Shown here piece by piece: positions 7,090 through 15,424 of a stretch of DNA of 36,108 bases. The notes under the pieces are model-generated. The model saw nothing but the letters and a program-made list of their open reading frames with translations, did not search any database and was not told the origin of the DNA. Positions within the stretch are counted from its first letter, which is position 1; the number at the start of each line of letters is the position of its first letter. The position numbers and the translations under genes were made by a program. The stretch covers positions 1 through 36,108 of the forward strand of contig JAFSOQ010000067.1 in NCBI GenBank assembly GCA_017446845.1, given 5' to 3'. This stretch comes from Selenomonadaceae bacterium (GTDB taxonomy: Bacteria; Bacillota; Negativicutes; Selenomonadales; Selenomonadaceae).

Positions 7090-9678
7090 ATGATTCAAAA
7101 ATTTTTTCAAGAACGCGGACAAGCAATGGTCTTGTTCGTGTTATTTATTCCCTTACTTTTTATTTTCGCAGGTATTGGAATTGATTTAGGTTGGTATTAT
7201 TTAAATGTGTCGCGCTTGCAAAATGCGGCGGATGCGGCTGCCGTTGCCGGAGCATATGAAATGATTAAAGACGAGGCAAGCTTCAAAGATTATGACATTA
7301 TACTCGTTGATAACAAATTTTCTATTTATCCCGAACCTGACGCAAATATTGACACGACGCCGGGCGATATAGTTGCCGCCGATTATGCAAGAAAAAATTT
7401 GTCTTCGGACGACGCAGTTACTGCAATCATAGGAAACGATAATATCGCTTATGCTTACACAATGACGGACGACTGGAGCAGAGAAGAAAAATCAAAAGTT
7501 ACAATGACACCTTACTTGGGGCAAAACGGTGAGGATTTTTATTACGTCGTTCATCTTGTGGAAGATATTCAGCATTTATTCATGCCCGGCAGATATGACC
7601 CGATGGCTGCGCCTGTCGTGGCTGTTGCCAAAGTCACCAAAGCAACAAACTCCTCCGGCGGCAATCCCAAAGTCGTATTCGACCCGAACGGCGGACATTT
7701 TGTTAATCCGGACGATGGCTCGACCACCGAATCATCTCTGTCAATAGGCGACATAACTAAAACAATAAAAGAAAGCGGCTCGATAGCCGTGATAGTTCCC
7801 GACGGTTATTCTTCGACACCCGAACGTGACCAATATGAATTCTTGAGATATTGGACGAACGACAACGGCTTAATCGTTCCCTACGGCACGGTTCTGACGG
7901 CGGATAATGTCGAAGAGTTCTTTAAAAAATATGACCCCAACGCCCAAGATAATGACGATTACGACTGGGAAAACGCCGAAATTACTTTGTACGCTCAATG
8001 GGTAAAAGTCAAATATAAACCTGTTAATTTGATTTTCGACCCGAACGGCGGCACTTTCAGCGACGGAACAAACACGCCCGATTCAAAACAAATTAAAGCT
8101 CCGAAAGAAATGAAAGACGACGAGACAACAGACCCCATAACTCCGAACAAAGGCACGCCCGGTCGCGAAGGCTACGAGTTCTACGGCTGGAGCACAGATA
8201 AAAATGCAGATGCAAATTCTCTGGTAGCCAACTACATTTCGGACGGCAAACAACTGACCAAAAATGAAATCAGTAATCTTTTCGGCAACAATACCTCCGT
8301 TACCTTGTATGCCGTGTGGAAAAAGATTAATCCGACTGTTACTGAAGAAGAGATTAAGCCTCACAACAATAAGACACTTTGGGAACAAATGCAGTATCTT
8401 ATCGCCAAGAACGTTTACGACTACAACTGGAGGATTTCTACAATAAAATATGGTTTCGGTAAGTTGACGCACAATTCCTTTGACACAAGCAAAACAGACG
8501 CAGAGAGATATATTAACAATCATTACTACACGGAATACATCAACTTGGGAAATACGGATGCCAACGGTCGTGCCATTAAAGATGAAACGCAATACTTTAT
8601 CGACTTTCACGAGAACAACTGGTTTGTGGCATATCGCGACAAACTTTCCTATGCATGGACAAACTACAGAGTTCATTCGCTGTTTAACGTGAATACAGCT
8701 TATGCTGCTCGTTCAGGGTACAATGATGACCCGTTGTATCTGCGCATTGAAGGAGAGGACGGCACGGGGGCTGACACGCCCATTCGTCAAATTGTCCTCA
8801 ACATAAACGTTTCCAATTTAGCTGACGGCTTGCGTCCGTTGTTCTTCTTCTATGACGGTCCGAACAAAGAGAATGCAGGCGCAAATGCCGAGCCTCAACC
8901 CGTTATCTTGAATCTCAACGCGGACTTTAAGGGCGTGTTGTTTATGCCCGATGTCCCCGTCGTGATTAACGGCAACGGTCACACCTTCGAGGGCTTCATT
9001 ATCGCCAAAGAATATCGCTACCTTTCCACAAGCGGCACGAAAGTAAAATACAGCATAACAGGGCAAACAAATCAATCTTATTCTAACAATAAAATCTACG
9101 TCAATACGAGTACCGGCAATGTCAACAGCACGGTTGCGACCGGAGCCAATGCGTTTGCTACTTACAATTCATACGCAACAAAAACCACGAACGGATTCAA
9201 TTTGAGCAGCAGCTCGAAGTTCAGAACGTTTACGGCAGATACCGACGTCAATTATATGTATGTCTTCTACGACAACAGCAAGACGCTGGACGAAACACCT
9301 TTCCACGAATATTGCGACCTCACCAAAGATTTGATTCCAATGTATAAGCTTGACGACGCCGGCAACCAAGTTCGCGTCACGAAATGGGAAGATGTGAAGC
9401 TTTACGACAGCGACGACTTCAACACAAGAAATGAAATTCCCAAGCAACTCACGGACACCAACAAGATAAGAACCGTTCGCTTGGATTCTAACGGCAATCC
9501 GGCTCCGCTCTACGACGAGGCAGGCAATCCCGTTTATTTCTGCGATGATTATATTAAGTTGACCGGCACATATACAGTTTTCACTCTCGACAAAGTGACA
9601 GAGGGCATTCGTGACCCGAAAGAATTTTTGTTGACGACCGTCCCCGAAAACGTTTCCGACACAGACGATTGGAAATAA
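7090..9678 (+). CDS. TadE/TadG-type surface protein with two InlB-like repeats (paralog 2)
   Basis: The 862-residue paralog of the preceding gene begins MIQKFFQERGQAMVLF and has the same membrane segment and SRLQNAADAAAVAGA. It has two InlB-type repeats rather than one: about 195-303 (FDPNGGHF to TLYAQW) and about 313-409 (FDPNGGTF, GYEFYGWS, TLYAVW). The shared C-terminal domain begins near 424 (NNKTLWEQMQYLIAKNVYD), and both proteins end in DTDDWK-like sequence. The frame opens at ATG 7039, but that would add a charged, non-homologous extension; ATG 7090 keeps the paralog alignment. AAAGGAAG (7069-7076) is 13 nt ahead, a rather long spacing. It ends before a two-way terminator. The extra repeat suggests duplication within this copy or loss in the other. 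Confidence 0.8.
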   Translation: MIQKFFQERGQAMVLFVLFIPLLFIFAGIGIDLGWYYLNVSRLQNAADAAAVAGAYEMIKDEASFKDYDIILVDNKFSIYPEPDANIDTTPGDIVAADYARKNLSSDDAVTAIIGNDNIAYAYTMTDDWSREEKSKVTMTPYLGQNGEDFYYVVHLVEDIQHLFMPGRYDPMAAPVVAVAKVTKATNSSGGNPKVVFDPNGGHFVNPDDGSTTESSLSIGDITKTIKESGSIAVIVPDGYSSTPERDQYEFLRYWTNDNGLIVPYGTVLTADNVEEFFKKYDPNAQDNDDYDWENAEITLYAQWVKVKYKPVNLIFDPNGGTFSDGTNTPDSKQIKAPKEMKDDETTDPITPNKGTPGREGYEFYGWSTDKNADANSLVANYISDGKQLTKNEISNLFGNNTSVTLYAVWKKINPTVTEEEIKPHNNKTLWEQMQYLIAKNVYDYNWRISTIKYGFGKLTHNSFDTSKTDAERYINNHYYTEYINLGNTDANGRAIKDETQYFIDFHENNWFVAYRDKLSYAWTNYRVHSLFNVNTAYAARSGYNDDPLYLRIEGEDGTGADTPIRQIVLNINVSNLADGLRPLFFFYDGPNKENAGANAEPQPVILNLNADFKGVLFMPDVPVVINGNGHTFEGFIIAKEYRYLSTSGTKVKYSITGQTNQSYSNNKIYVNTSTGNVNSTVATGANAFATYNSYATKTTNGFNLSSSSKFRTFTADTDVNYMYVFYDNSKTLDETPFHEYCDLTKDLIPMYKLDDAGNQVRVTKWEDVKLYDSDDFNTRNEIPKQLTDTNKIRTVRLDSNGNPAPLYDEAGNPVYFCDDYIKLTGTYTVFTLDKVTEGIRDPKEFLLTTVPENVSDTDDWK

Positions 9679-9690
9679 AATCTCAGACTA

Positions 9691-9732
9691 AAAAAAATTT
9701 CCCCTCGCATTTGAGAGGGGATTTTATTTTTT
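9691..9732. terminator. Bidirectional terminator between converging genes
   Basis: CCCCTC (9701-9706), 8-nt loop, GAGGGG (9715-9720) with one more T-A pair. A runs (9691-9697) lie on the left and T runs (9722-9732) on the right, so either strand gives a hairpin plus U-tract. It serves the rightward TadG pair and the leftward ndh-transaldolase pair. Confidence 0.85.
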
Positions 9733-9740
9733 CTTGACGA

Positions 9741-10424
9741 TTAATTAAAGTCGAGCATGGATTTATCTTTGCCCGCGAATGATTCAAAGTCGGCGATAAA
9801 ATTTTCTACGGCGTCATCAATCGCAGAATTTTTTACCAACGCGAAGAAAATTTCGGGGGCAACGGTCGCCGCGCTTATTCCCAACTTGCAAAGTTCCAAG
9901 ACTTGCTGAGAATTTTTGAAACTCGCCGCGATAACTTCCGTCTCCATACGATTGCTTGAAAAAATTTGTTGAATCTCTTGCGCCACTCTCAAGCCGTTAA
10001 AGCCCATGTTGTCGATTCGGTTGATGTAGGGAGCCGCATAACTCGCGCCGCATTGTCCCGCGATAAAAGCTTGCATGGGCGTATAAATCGCAGTCGCCGT
10101 GAAAAGAATTTCGCTGGTGTCGACCAAAATTTTCATTGCCTTGAAACCTTCGGGGACGGCGGGAATTTTTACATAAGTATTCGCGCCCAAAATTTTGACG
10201 ATATGTTTTGCCTCGTCGACGATTTTATCTGCGCGGCGGCTGACGGCTTGAACGTGCAAATCAGCATCCTCGCCGATAAAGTTGCGAATTTTCTTGAGCG
10301 TGTCGAAGGGATTGCCGCCGATTTTGGAAAGGATTGTCGGATTTGTTGTCACGCCGCTGACGGGAAAAAACTCATAAACTTTTTTTATTTCGTCAAGGCG
10401 GGCGTCGTCAATCAAAAGTTTCAT
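9741..10424 (-). CDS. Transaldolase / fructose-6-phosphate aldolase family protein
   Basis: A 227-residue TIM-barrel enzyme of the small transaldolase (TalC/FSA) class. The family start MKLLIDDARLDEIKK, SGVTTNPTIL (23-32), HVQAVS (57-62) and the Schiff-base lysine in YVKIPAV (Lys86, equivalent to E. coli FSA Lys85) are all present. GQCGASYAAPYINRIDNMG follows. It acts in the cytoplasm on sugar phosphates, either as a pentose-phosphate transaldolase or as a fructose-6-phosphate/dihydroxyacetone aldolase; sequence alone does not decide. The ATG at 10424 is chosen over GTG 10433 because GGGGTGA precedes it with about 7 nt spacing. It lies 15 nt after ndh and is probably co-transcribed with it. 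Confidence 0.88.
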   Translation of the reverse strand: MKLLIDDARLDEIKKVYEFFPVSGVTTNPTILSKIGGNPFDTLKKIRNFIGEDADLHVQAVSRRADKIVDEAKHIVKILGANTYVKIPAVPEGFKAMKILVDTSEILFTATAIYTPMQAFIAGQCGASYAAPYINRIDNMGFNGLRVAQEIQQIFSSNRMETEVIAASFKNSQQVLELCKLGISAATVAPEIFFALVKNSAIDDAVENFIADFESFAGKDKSMLDFN

Positions 10425-10439
10425 GCGAATCACCCCAAA

Positions 10440-11711
10440 TTACTTCATCGGGTCTAAGCTGATGTTCGTGATGATTCGTCCGAGTCGCGCGCTCGTCAAG
10501 AAATTCAACGCCCATTTAAACATAACAGTCATATTCGTATAGATTCCCGCAAGCCTCATCAAGTGAACGAGCATCCACGCGCACCACGCCATAAAGCCTG
10601 TCATCTTCGGCTTGTCGACAACTGCCTCGCCCTTACCGATTGTCGCCATTGCTCCCAAATCTTTGTAGACGAATTTTTCAAGATTGGTGTCGCCCTTGAT
10701 TAACTTCATAATATTTTTATGCGCGATTTTCGCCTGCTGAGTAGCAACCGGTGCAACTGTCGGCAGTGGACGTTTCATATCTCCGTGCATAAACGCCGCG
10801 CAGTCGCCGATAGCAAAAACATTCTTGTGAACCGCGCCGCGCACCATTAAATCTTCCTCAATCCAAACGCGTCCGTCGCGAGCACATTCGGCACCGCAAT
10901 TTTTCATCATGTCGACCGCACGAACACCCGCCGCCCAAATAACCGTCGTCGTCGGGATTTTTACACCGTTCTTGAGCGTCAAAATATGACCGTCATAATC
11001 AACAACCTGAGTATTGAGCATGACTTCGACGCCTTTTTTCTCCAAAACTTTGACGGTGTGCTTTTGTAAATCTTCGGAAACCATCGGCAAAAGTCTTGGC
11101 GTCGCCTCAATTAATTTTATGCTTACGTCGTTGAAGTCCAGCAGGTGGAATTCTTTTTTCTGAATTGCAATCAGCTCGGCAATCGCGCCTGCCTCTTCGA
11201 CGCCCGTCGGACCGCCGCCGACTACGACAAAAGTCATGCGCTTTTTACGGTCTTCGGGCGTGCGATACGGTTTTTCGGCGCGCTCGAATTCGTGAATGAC
11301 GTGGTTGCGAATGTGAACCGCCTCTTGCAAAGTCTTCATGCCGAATGAATGTTCCTCAACGCTTTTCATCCCGAAAAAGTTAGTGGTCGCACCCGCTGCA
11401 AGAACCAGATAATCGTAGTGGATTTCGCCATGATTGGTTATGACGACGTCGCGTTCCTGGTCGATGCCTTGCGCCTTTGCCATGTAAAGATTGATGTTTT
11501 TGTTATCGCGGAAGAAAGCGCGAATCGGATAAGCGACCTCGCCGGTTTCCAAAACCGCAGTCGAAACTTGATACAAAAGCGGTTGGAAAAGGTGGAAATT
11601 GTGACGGTCGATTAAAGTGACTTCGACGTTTTCTTTGGCGAAGAGCTGACCGATTTTTATTCCGCCGAAACCGCCGCCTACGATTACTATATGGGGCTTG
11701 CCGTTTGACAT
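10440..11711 (-). CDS. ndh: Type II NADH dehydrogenase (NDH-2), FAD-dependent
   Basis: The 423-residue flavoprotein has two Rossmann dinucleotide folds. FAD binds at HIVIVGGGFGG (7-17), and NADH at FVVVGGGPTGVEEAG in mid-protein. FAIGDCAAF is the second FAD contact. The C-terminal tail, about 60 residues with MTGFMAWCAWMLVHLMRLAG, is amphipathic to hydrophobic and would dock on the inner membrane face. NDH-2 passes electrons from NADH to quinone without pumping protons. AGGAGG lies 9 nt before the ATG. A leader of about 130 nt with inverted repeats separates promoter and start. A related pyridine nucleotide-disulfide oxidoreductase is the alternative. Confidence 0.92.
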   Translation of the reverse strand: MSNGKPHIVIVGGGFGGIKIGQLFAKENVEVTLIDRHNFHLFQPLLYQVSTAVLETGEVAYPIRAFFRDNKNINLYMAKAQGIDQERDVVITNHGEIHYDYLVLAAGATTNFFGMKSVEEHSFGMKTLQEAVHIRNHVIHEFERAEKPYRTPEDRKKRMTFVVVGGGPTGVEEAGAIAELIAIQKKEFHLLDFNDVSIKLIEATPRLLPMVSEDLQKHTVKVLEKKGVEVMLNTQVVDYDGHILTLKNGVKIPTTTVIWAAGVRAVDMMKNCGAECARDGRVWIEEDLMVRGAVHKNVFAIGDCAAFMHGDMKRPLPTVAPVATQQAKIAHKNIMKLIKGDTNLEKFVYKDLGAMATIGKGEAVVDKPKMTGFMAWCAWMLVHLMRLAGIYTNMTVMFKWALNFLTSARLGRIITNISLDPMK

Positions 11712-11764
11712 TTTTAAAAACCTCCTGAAACTTGCAGTGAAAATTTTAACTTAACGGGCTAAAA

Positions 11765-11977
11765 ACATTTCGGGAAGATTTCCCGTCTCTATCTTGAATT
11801 TTGTAAACTGCGCTTACCACAACCCCCTAACCCGTTGTCTTTGCGTATGATAGCATAAATTTTTTAAATTTCAATAGACAAGTCTTCCGTTAGGGCGAAA
11901 AGATTTGCAATCCTGTCCCCTATCGTGCGGACGATTTTTAATATCGTCACATATCGCAGAGAAATCTTCCCGAATGT
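11765..11977. repeat. Pair of 17-18 nt inverted repeats flanking the ndh promoter
   Basis: The left copy (11765-11782), ACATTTCGGGAAGATTTC, is matched in inverse by the right copy (11961-11977), GAAATCTTCCCGAATGT, differing by one base insertion. The left copy is itself part of a perfect palindrome, CGGGAA-GAT-TTCCCG (11771-11785). Between them lie the ndh promoter and a GACGAT/ATCGTC hairpin (11930-11948, loop 7). This accounts for most of the 299-bp spacer 11712-12010. They may be two operator sites, leader RNA structure or the ends of a tiny mobile element; no target duplication is evident. Confidence 0.6.
11847..11874 (-). promoter_or_regulatory. Promoter of ndh-transaldolase
   Basis: On the minus strand TTGAAA (11874-11869), 16 bp, TATCAT (11852-11847). 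It gives a 5' leader of about 130 nt before ndh. In that leader AACGGG near the 5' end can pair with CCCGTT near the 3' end, around the CGGGAA/TTCCCG hairpin, so a structured leader is possible. Confidence 0.6.
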
Positions 11978-12010
11978 GCAGGTTGTTGTTCAAAAATTTT
12001 TTTAGTTTAA

Positions 12011-13678
12011 TCAGAATAAGCCGCTGATAACTCCGTCGGGCGTGATGTCGATTTTCTCGGCGGCGGGACGTTTCGGAAGTCCGGGCATCGTCATAATATT
12101 TCCGCTCAACACGACGACGAAGCCCGCGCCCGCAGAAATTTTCAGCTCGCGGACAGTCACGTTGAAATTTTTCGGGCGACCGAGTTTAGTCGCGTCGTCG
12201 GATAAAGAATACTGCGTCTTTGCAATGCAAATCGGCAAATTTCCAAAACCGAGCTTTTCAATCTCCGCAAGTTGTTTCTTCGCGGCAGGAGCAAAGGTCA
12301 CGCCGTCCGCGCCGTAAATTTTCTTCGCGACCGCTGAAATTTTTTCGGCAATGCTCTCGTTGTCCGCGTAGGTGAATTTAAAGTTCTTAGCGTCGTCAAA
12401 ACTTTCCTCGACGGCTTTGGCAAGTTCAATGCCGCCCGCGCCGCCTTCGGCAAAAACTTTCGACCGAGCAAAGCGAACATTTTTAGCCGCGCAGATTTTT
12501 TCTACGGAGGAAATTTCTTCGTCGGTGTCAGTCGGAAAATCATTCAGCGCGACAATCGCGGGAAGTCCGAAGCATTGAATGTTCTCGATATGTTTTTCCA
12601 AATTCTCCAGCCCGCGCTCGACTGCCTCGACGTTCGGTTCGGAGAGATTTTTTTTGTCAACGCCGCCATGCATTTTCAGCGCGCGAATTGTCGCGACGAT
12701 AACCACCGCGTCGGGACGCAAGCCGCTCATGCGACACTTGATGTCCAAAAATTTTTCTGCGCCCAAGTCTGCACCGAATCCGGCTTCCGTGACAACAATG
12801 TCCGCAAGTTTCAAAGCATATTTCGTAGCATTGACCGAGTTGCAACCGTGAGCAATGTTCGCAAAAGGTCCGCCGTGAATCAGCGCGGGCGTTCCTTCCA
12901 AAGTCTGAACGAGGTTGGGTTTAATCGCATCTTTGAACAGCAACGCCAACGAGCCTGTAACTTTTAAATCGTTCGCCGTGACAGCTTTGCCGTCGACCGT
13001 GTACGCCACGATTATTTTTCCGAGCCGTTCCTTTAAGTCGGCAAAATCTTTCGCCAAACATAAAATCGCCATCATTTCCGACGCAACTGTTATGTCAAAG
13101 CCCGTTTCGCGCGGCACACCGTTAATTTTTCCGCCTAAACCGACAATCACGTTGCGTAATGCGCGGTCGTTCAAGTCCAAAACCCTTTTCCACACCACGC
13201 GCCGCACATCAATCCGCAATTCGTTGCCCTGCTGCAGGTGATTGTCCAAAACCGCCGCCAAAAGGTTATGCGCCGTCGTTATCGCGTGAAAATCGCCCGT
13301 GAAATGCAAATTTATATCCTCCATCGGCACAACTTGAGCGTATCCGCCGCCCGCCGCGCCGCCTTTTATCCCAAAACACGGTCCCAAGCTCGGTTCGCGC
13401 AACGCAACGCAAATTTTCCTGCCCATTTTCGCGAAAGCGTCCGCCAAACCGATTGAAGTCGTAGTTTTGCCTTCGCCCGCAGGAGTCGGAGTTATCGCCG
13501 TCACCAAAATCAATTTGCCGTCGGGATTTTTCTCAACGCGCTTCCAAACGTCGGGAGAAATTTTCGCCTTGTACTTCCCGTAAAATTCCAAATCATCTTC
13601 CGTCAAGCCGAGCTTAGCCGCCGCCGCCGTAATTTTCTCAACCTTCGCGCTCTGTGCAATTTCAACGTCAGTCAACAA
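12011..13678 (-). CDS. fhs: Formate-tetrahydrofolate ligase
   Basis: This enzyme makes 10-formyl-tetrahydrofolate from formate, THF and ATP, feeding purine synthesis and, in acetogens, the Wood-Ljungdahl methyl branch. The P-loop is [11 protein letters not shown] (65-75), followed by [36 protein letters not shown], all nearly invariant in the family. The C-terminus [26 protein letters not shown] is also canonical. The length of 555 residues is normal. TTG at 13678 is chosen as start because GGGGAG (13692-13687) lies 8 nt upstream; GTG 13687 overlaps that sequence and would add three residues. It stands alone, without folD or fchA next to it. Confidence 0.96.
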   Translation of the reverse strand: MLTDVEIAQSAKVEKITAAAAKLGLTEDDLEFYGKYKAKISPDVWKRVEKNPDGKLILVTAITPTPAGEGKTTTSIGLADAFAKMGRKICVALREPSLGPCFGIKGGAAGGGYAQVVPMEDINLHFTGDFHAITTAHNLLAAVLDNHLQQGNELRIDVRRVVWKRVLDLNDRALRNVIVGLGGKINGVPRETGFDITVASEMMAILCLAKDFADLKERLGKIIVAYTVDGKAVTANDLKVTGSLALLFKDAIKPNLVQTLEGTPALIHGGPFANIAHGCNSVNATKYALKLADIVVTEAGFGADLGAEKFLDIKCRMSGLRPDAVVIVATIRALKMHGGVDKKNLSEPNVEAVERGLENLEKHIENIQCFGLPAIVALNDFPTDTDEEISSVEKICAAKNVRFARSKVFAEGGAGGIELAKAVEESFDDAKNFKFTYADNESIAEKISAVAKKIYGADGVTFAPAAKKQLAEIEKLGFGNLPICIAKTQYSLSDDATKLGRPKNFNVTVRELKISAGAGFVVVLSGNIMTMPGLPKRPAAEKIDITPDGVISGLF

Positions 13679-13763
13679 ATTAATCACTCCCCAAAATTTT
13701 TATAAAGTTCAAGCGCGGTCGCAAAGCTAAATTTTTTTGTCACGTTTCGGCGCGCTTGCAGGA

Positions 13764-13780
13764 TGCAACGTCACGTTGCA
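13764..13780. promoter_or_regulatory. Perfect 8-bp inverted repeat in the fhs upstream spacer
   Basis: TGCAACGT (13764-13771), one base, ACGTTGCA (13773-13780). It lies in the 13679-13887 spacer between divergent fhs and an unknown gene, a usual place for an operator. The spacer also holds a TTGACA at 13804-13809 but no convincing -10 paired with it, so no promoter is called. Confidence 0.4.
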
Positions 13781-13887
13781 AATTTTAATCGTTGGCAGAT
13801 AATTTGACAAGAACCGCCGTAAAATTTTAGCCTCGCGCCCGAAATTTCGATAACATGTTCAGAAAGATTTTTTGGAGCGTGATTAAT

Positions 13888-14361
13888 ATGGGTATTTGGG
13901 AAGTCAATACGATTTCGGTCACGACCGGCAAGACTTCATACAAAACTGCTTCAAGCGGCGGCGTTGCCTCGGAGTATTCGAAAATCCTCGCCGAAAAAAT
14001 GGCTAACGTTAAACGTGACGTTCGGGAAATGGAAATTATTCAAGAACAACTCGACGAGATTCGCGACTTGCACGAAGAATTGACGGGCGAAGTTAAAATC
14101 GATGAGGATTCGGGCAATGCCAATCGCGACAGCGGCAGCGTAACAAAAACCGTTGAGATTGAGACTATTAAACGTTTCATGCCCGACGGCTCGATAATGG
14201 TGACGACTTACGAAAACGGGAAAATCACCGAGCAAGTCAGGCATAAACCGCACATGATGGTTGTCCCCGACTACACCGCGCCGCCCAAACCCGACGGCTC
14301 ACCCGCGACGGAATTAAAACCGTATCAGAATTTGGATTTGGAAATGCTGCTGATGATGTAA
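13888..14361 (+). CDS. Hypothetical protein, soluble, coiled-coil centre
   Basis: I do not recognise this 157-residue protein. It starts MGIWEVNTISVTTGKTSYKT and has no signal peptide or membrane segment. Residues about 25-60 (SKILAEKMANVKRDVREMEIIQEQLDEIRDLHEEL) look like a coiled coil. A middle part (KTVEIETIKRFMPDGSIMVTTYENGKITEQ) resembles paired beta strands, and the tail is proline-rich and ends LEMLLMM. The frame opens at ATG 13855, but the ATG at 13888 has TTTGGAG 10 nt upstream and is preferred. It is transcribed alone, divergent from fhs, and ends at a strong terminator shared with the converging gene. The codon pattern and open length support a real gene. Confidence 0.65.
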   Translation: MGIWEVNTISVTTGKTSYKTASSGGVASEYSKILAEKMANVKRDVREMEIIQEQLDEIRDLHEELTGEVKIDEDSGNANRDSGSVTKTVEIETIKRFMPDGSIMVTTYENGKITEQVRHKPHMMVVPDYTAPPKPDGSPATELKPYQNLDLEMLLMM

Positions 14362-14368
14362 ATCTGCT

Positions 14369-14412
14369 AAAAAAAAAACTCCTTCCGACTTCGGAAGGAG
14401 TTAATTTTTTTT
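14369..14412. terminator. Bidirectional terminator
   Basis: ACTCCTTCCG (14378-14387), loop ACTT, CGGAAGGAGT (14392-14401): a perfect 10-bp stem. The A-run to the left (14369-14378) and T-run to the right (14406-14412) let it work for both converging genes. The leftward gene's stop is at 14411, so the right part lies at its very end. Confidence 0.9.
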
Positions 14413-15337
14413 AAAGCGCGGTGATAACCCAGAGATAATTTTTCATTGAGATTTCGTTGACTTTTTCAATCTGCGCGGGCGTGAGCTTGTTGAAAATGTA
14501 AAGATTGGGCATCACGGTGAAGAGCGGATATTTTACTGCGCGAAGTCCGTGCACTTTCAAAAATTCCATTGCCTCTTGTTCGTTCTGTAAGTCGTCGTCC
14601 AAAATTTTGTCCTCGAAAACTTTTTCGTACATGGCTTTGGTCTCGTTGTAAATCGTCGCGGAATTTTCTTCGCCGTAGAGAGCAGCCGCCACGTCCGTAA
14701 AATATTTTTTCTGCGTGAAGTCGGAAGTTATCATGCAGCCGCCGTGCTTTTTGAGGACGTCGCGAATATTGTAAAACATTTGAGAGCGAACTTCCGGAGT
14801 AAGATAAATGATAACGCCTTGTTCGATAATGCAAATTTCGCCATTGAACTTGTCGGCACTCGCCATCATACCGCGTCTGTCTTGAAGCCAAAATGCATCG
14901 TAGCTGACATTTTTCTTGGCTTTTTTACCGAACTCATCAACGCACCAATCGCCGATAAGACAAACGGTTTGCAATTCGCCGACAACGACTTTGCGCCCCT
15001 CATCGCCCAAAAGCATTGCTCGCGGGGACAAAGAGCACGCCAAATCAAAAACATTCTGATAATTTTTTTCGCGGACGAATTCCATTGCGGCGTTCATGTT
15101 CAGTTCCTGATAAAGCGCGTTCGCCATTTCAAGCCGCTTGAAGTCGTTGAGATTGTCCGCAGTAAAAAATACGGGACGTTCAATCAGTTTCAAAAAGTTT
15201 TGCGCTTCGGGAATACCCGCCGCCGCCAACCATTGCAACTTGACTTGCGCGGAGTATTCGACCATTTCAAATTCCGCTGCCCGCGCCGTCGTCGTCAACA
15301 TCAGCGCGAACATTATCACGGCTAAAAATTTTTTCAT
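14411..15337 (-). CDS. Putative exported LCM-type methyltransferase-like protein
   Basis: The 308-residue protein starts with a clear Sec signal peptide (MKKFLAVIMFALMLTTTARA, cleavage near 20-21). The mature part has marks of the leucine-carboxyl-methyltransferase (LCM/PPM1) branch of SAM-dependent methyltransferases. NVFDLACSLSPRA (95-107) stands where soluble relatives have D-G-C-G-x-S/T-x-R. CIIEQGVIIYLTPE (169-182) matches the family's E-G-x-x-x-Y-L motif, and GGCMITSDF follows. The motif I glycines are altered (ACS in place of GCG), so catalysis may be lost. SAM is not expected outside the cytoplasm, which makes the signal peptide odd. GGAGG lies 8 nt before the ATG at 15337; the upstream TTG at 15352 overlaps it. 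A lone enzyme-derived binding protein is an alternative. Confidence 0.55.
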   Translation of the reverse strand: MKKFLAVIMFALMLTTTARAAEFEMVEYSAQVKLQWLAAAGIPEAQNFLKLIERPVFFTADNLNDFKRLEMANALYQELNMNAAMEFVREKNYQNVFDLACSLSPRAMLLGDEGRKVVVGELQTVCLIGDWCVDEFGKKAKKNVSYDAFWLQDRRGMMASADKFNGEICIIEQGVIIYLTPEVRSQMFYNIRDVLKKHGGCMITSDFTQKKYFTDVAAALYGEENSATIYNETKAMYEKVFEDKILDDDLQNEQEAMEFLKVHGLRAVKYPLFTVMPNLYIFNKLTPAQIEKVNEISMKNYLWVITAL

Positions 15338-15352
15338 CGGCAACACCTCCAA

Positions 15353-15424
15353 TTAGGGAAAAGGGACATGGGACAAGAGTTTTGAGTTTTAAACTTGTTC
15401 CTTGTTCCTAAATCCTTGTTCCTT
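15353..15424. repeat. Heptanucleotide repeat hairpin between ilvB and the methyltransferase-like gene
   Basis: Left arm of seven-base units TTAGGGA, AAAGGGA, CATGGGA, CAAG (15353-15377). Right arm CTTGTTC, CTTGTTC, CTAAATC, CTTGTTC, CTTA (15394-15425). The arms are largely complementary and in seven-base phase. The right arm runs into the ilvB stop. Confidence 0.7.

Noticed and set aside
8083-8676. 197-codon open frame on the minus strand opposite the second TadG-like gene
   Set aside because: Lies wholly within the sense gene, whose repeats and C-terminal domain are clear; the antisense product resembles nothing known to me.
11712-12010. Rex-type redox operator near ndh
   Set aside because: No TTGTGAA-N4-TTCACAA-like site was found; the palindromes present have a different core (CGGGAA/TTCCCG).
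13804-13809. TTGACA as -35 of a promoter for the unknown gene at 13888
   Set aside because: No acceptable -10 lies 16-18 bp downstream; TAAAAT is only 10 bp away.
14744-15325. 193-codon plus-strand frame opposite the methyltransferase-like gene
   Set aside because: Shadow of the sense gene, which has a signal peptide, family motifs and a good ribosome binding site.
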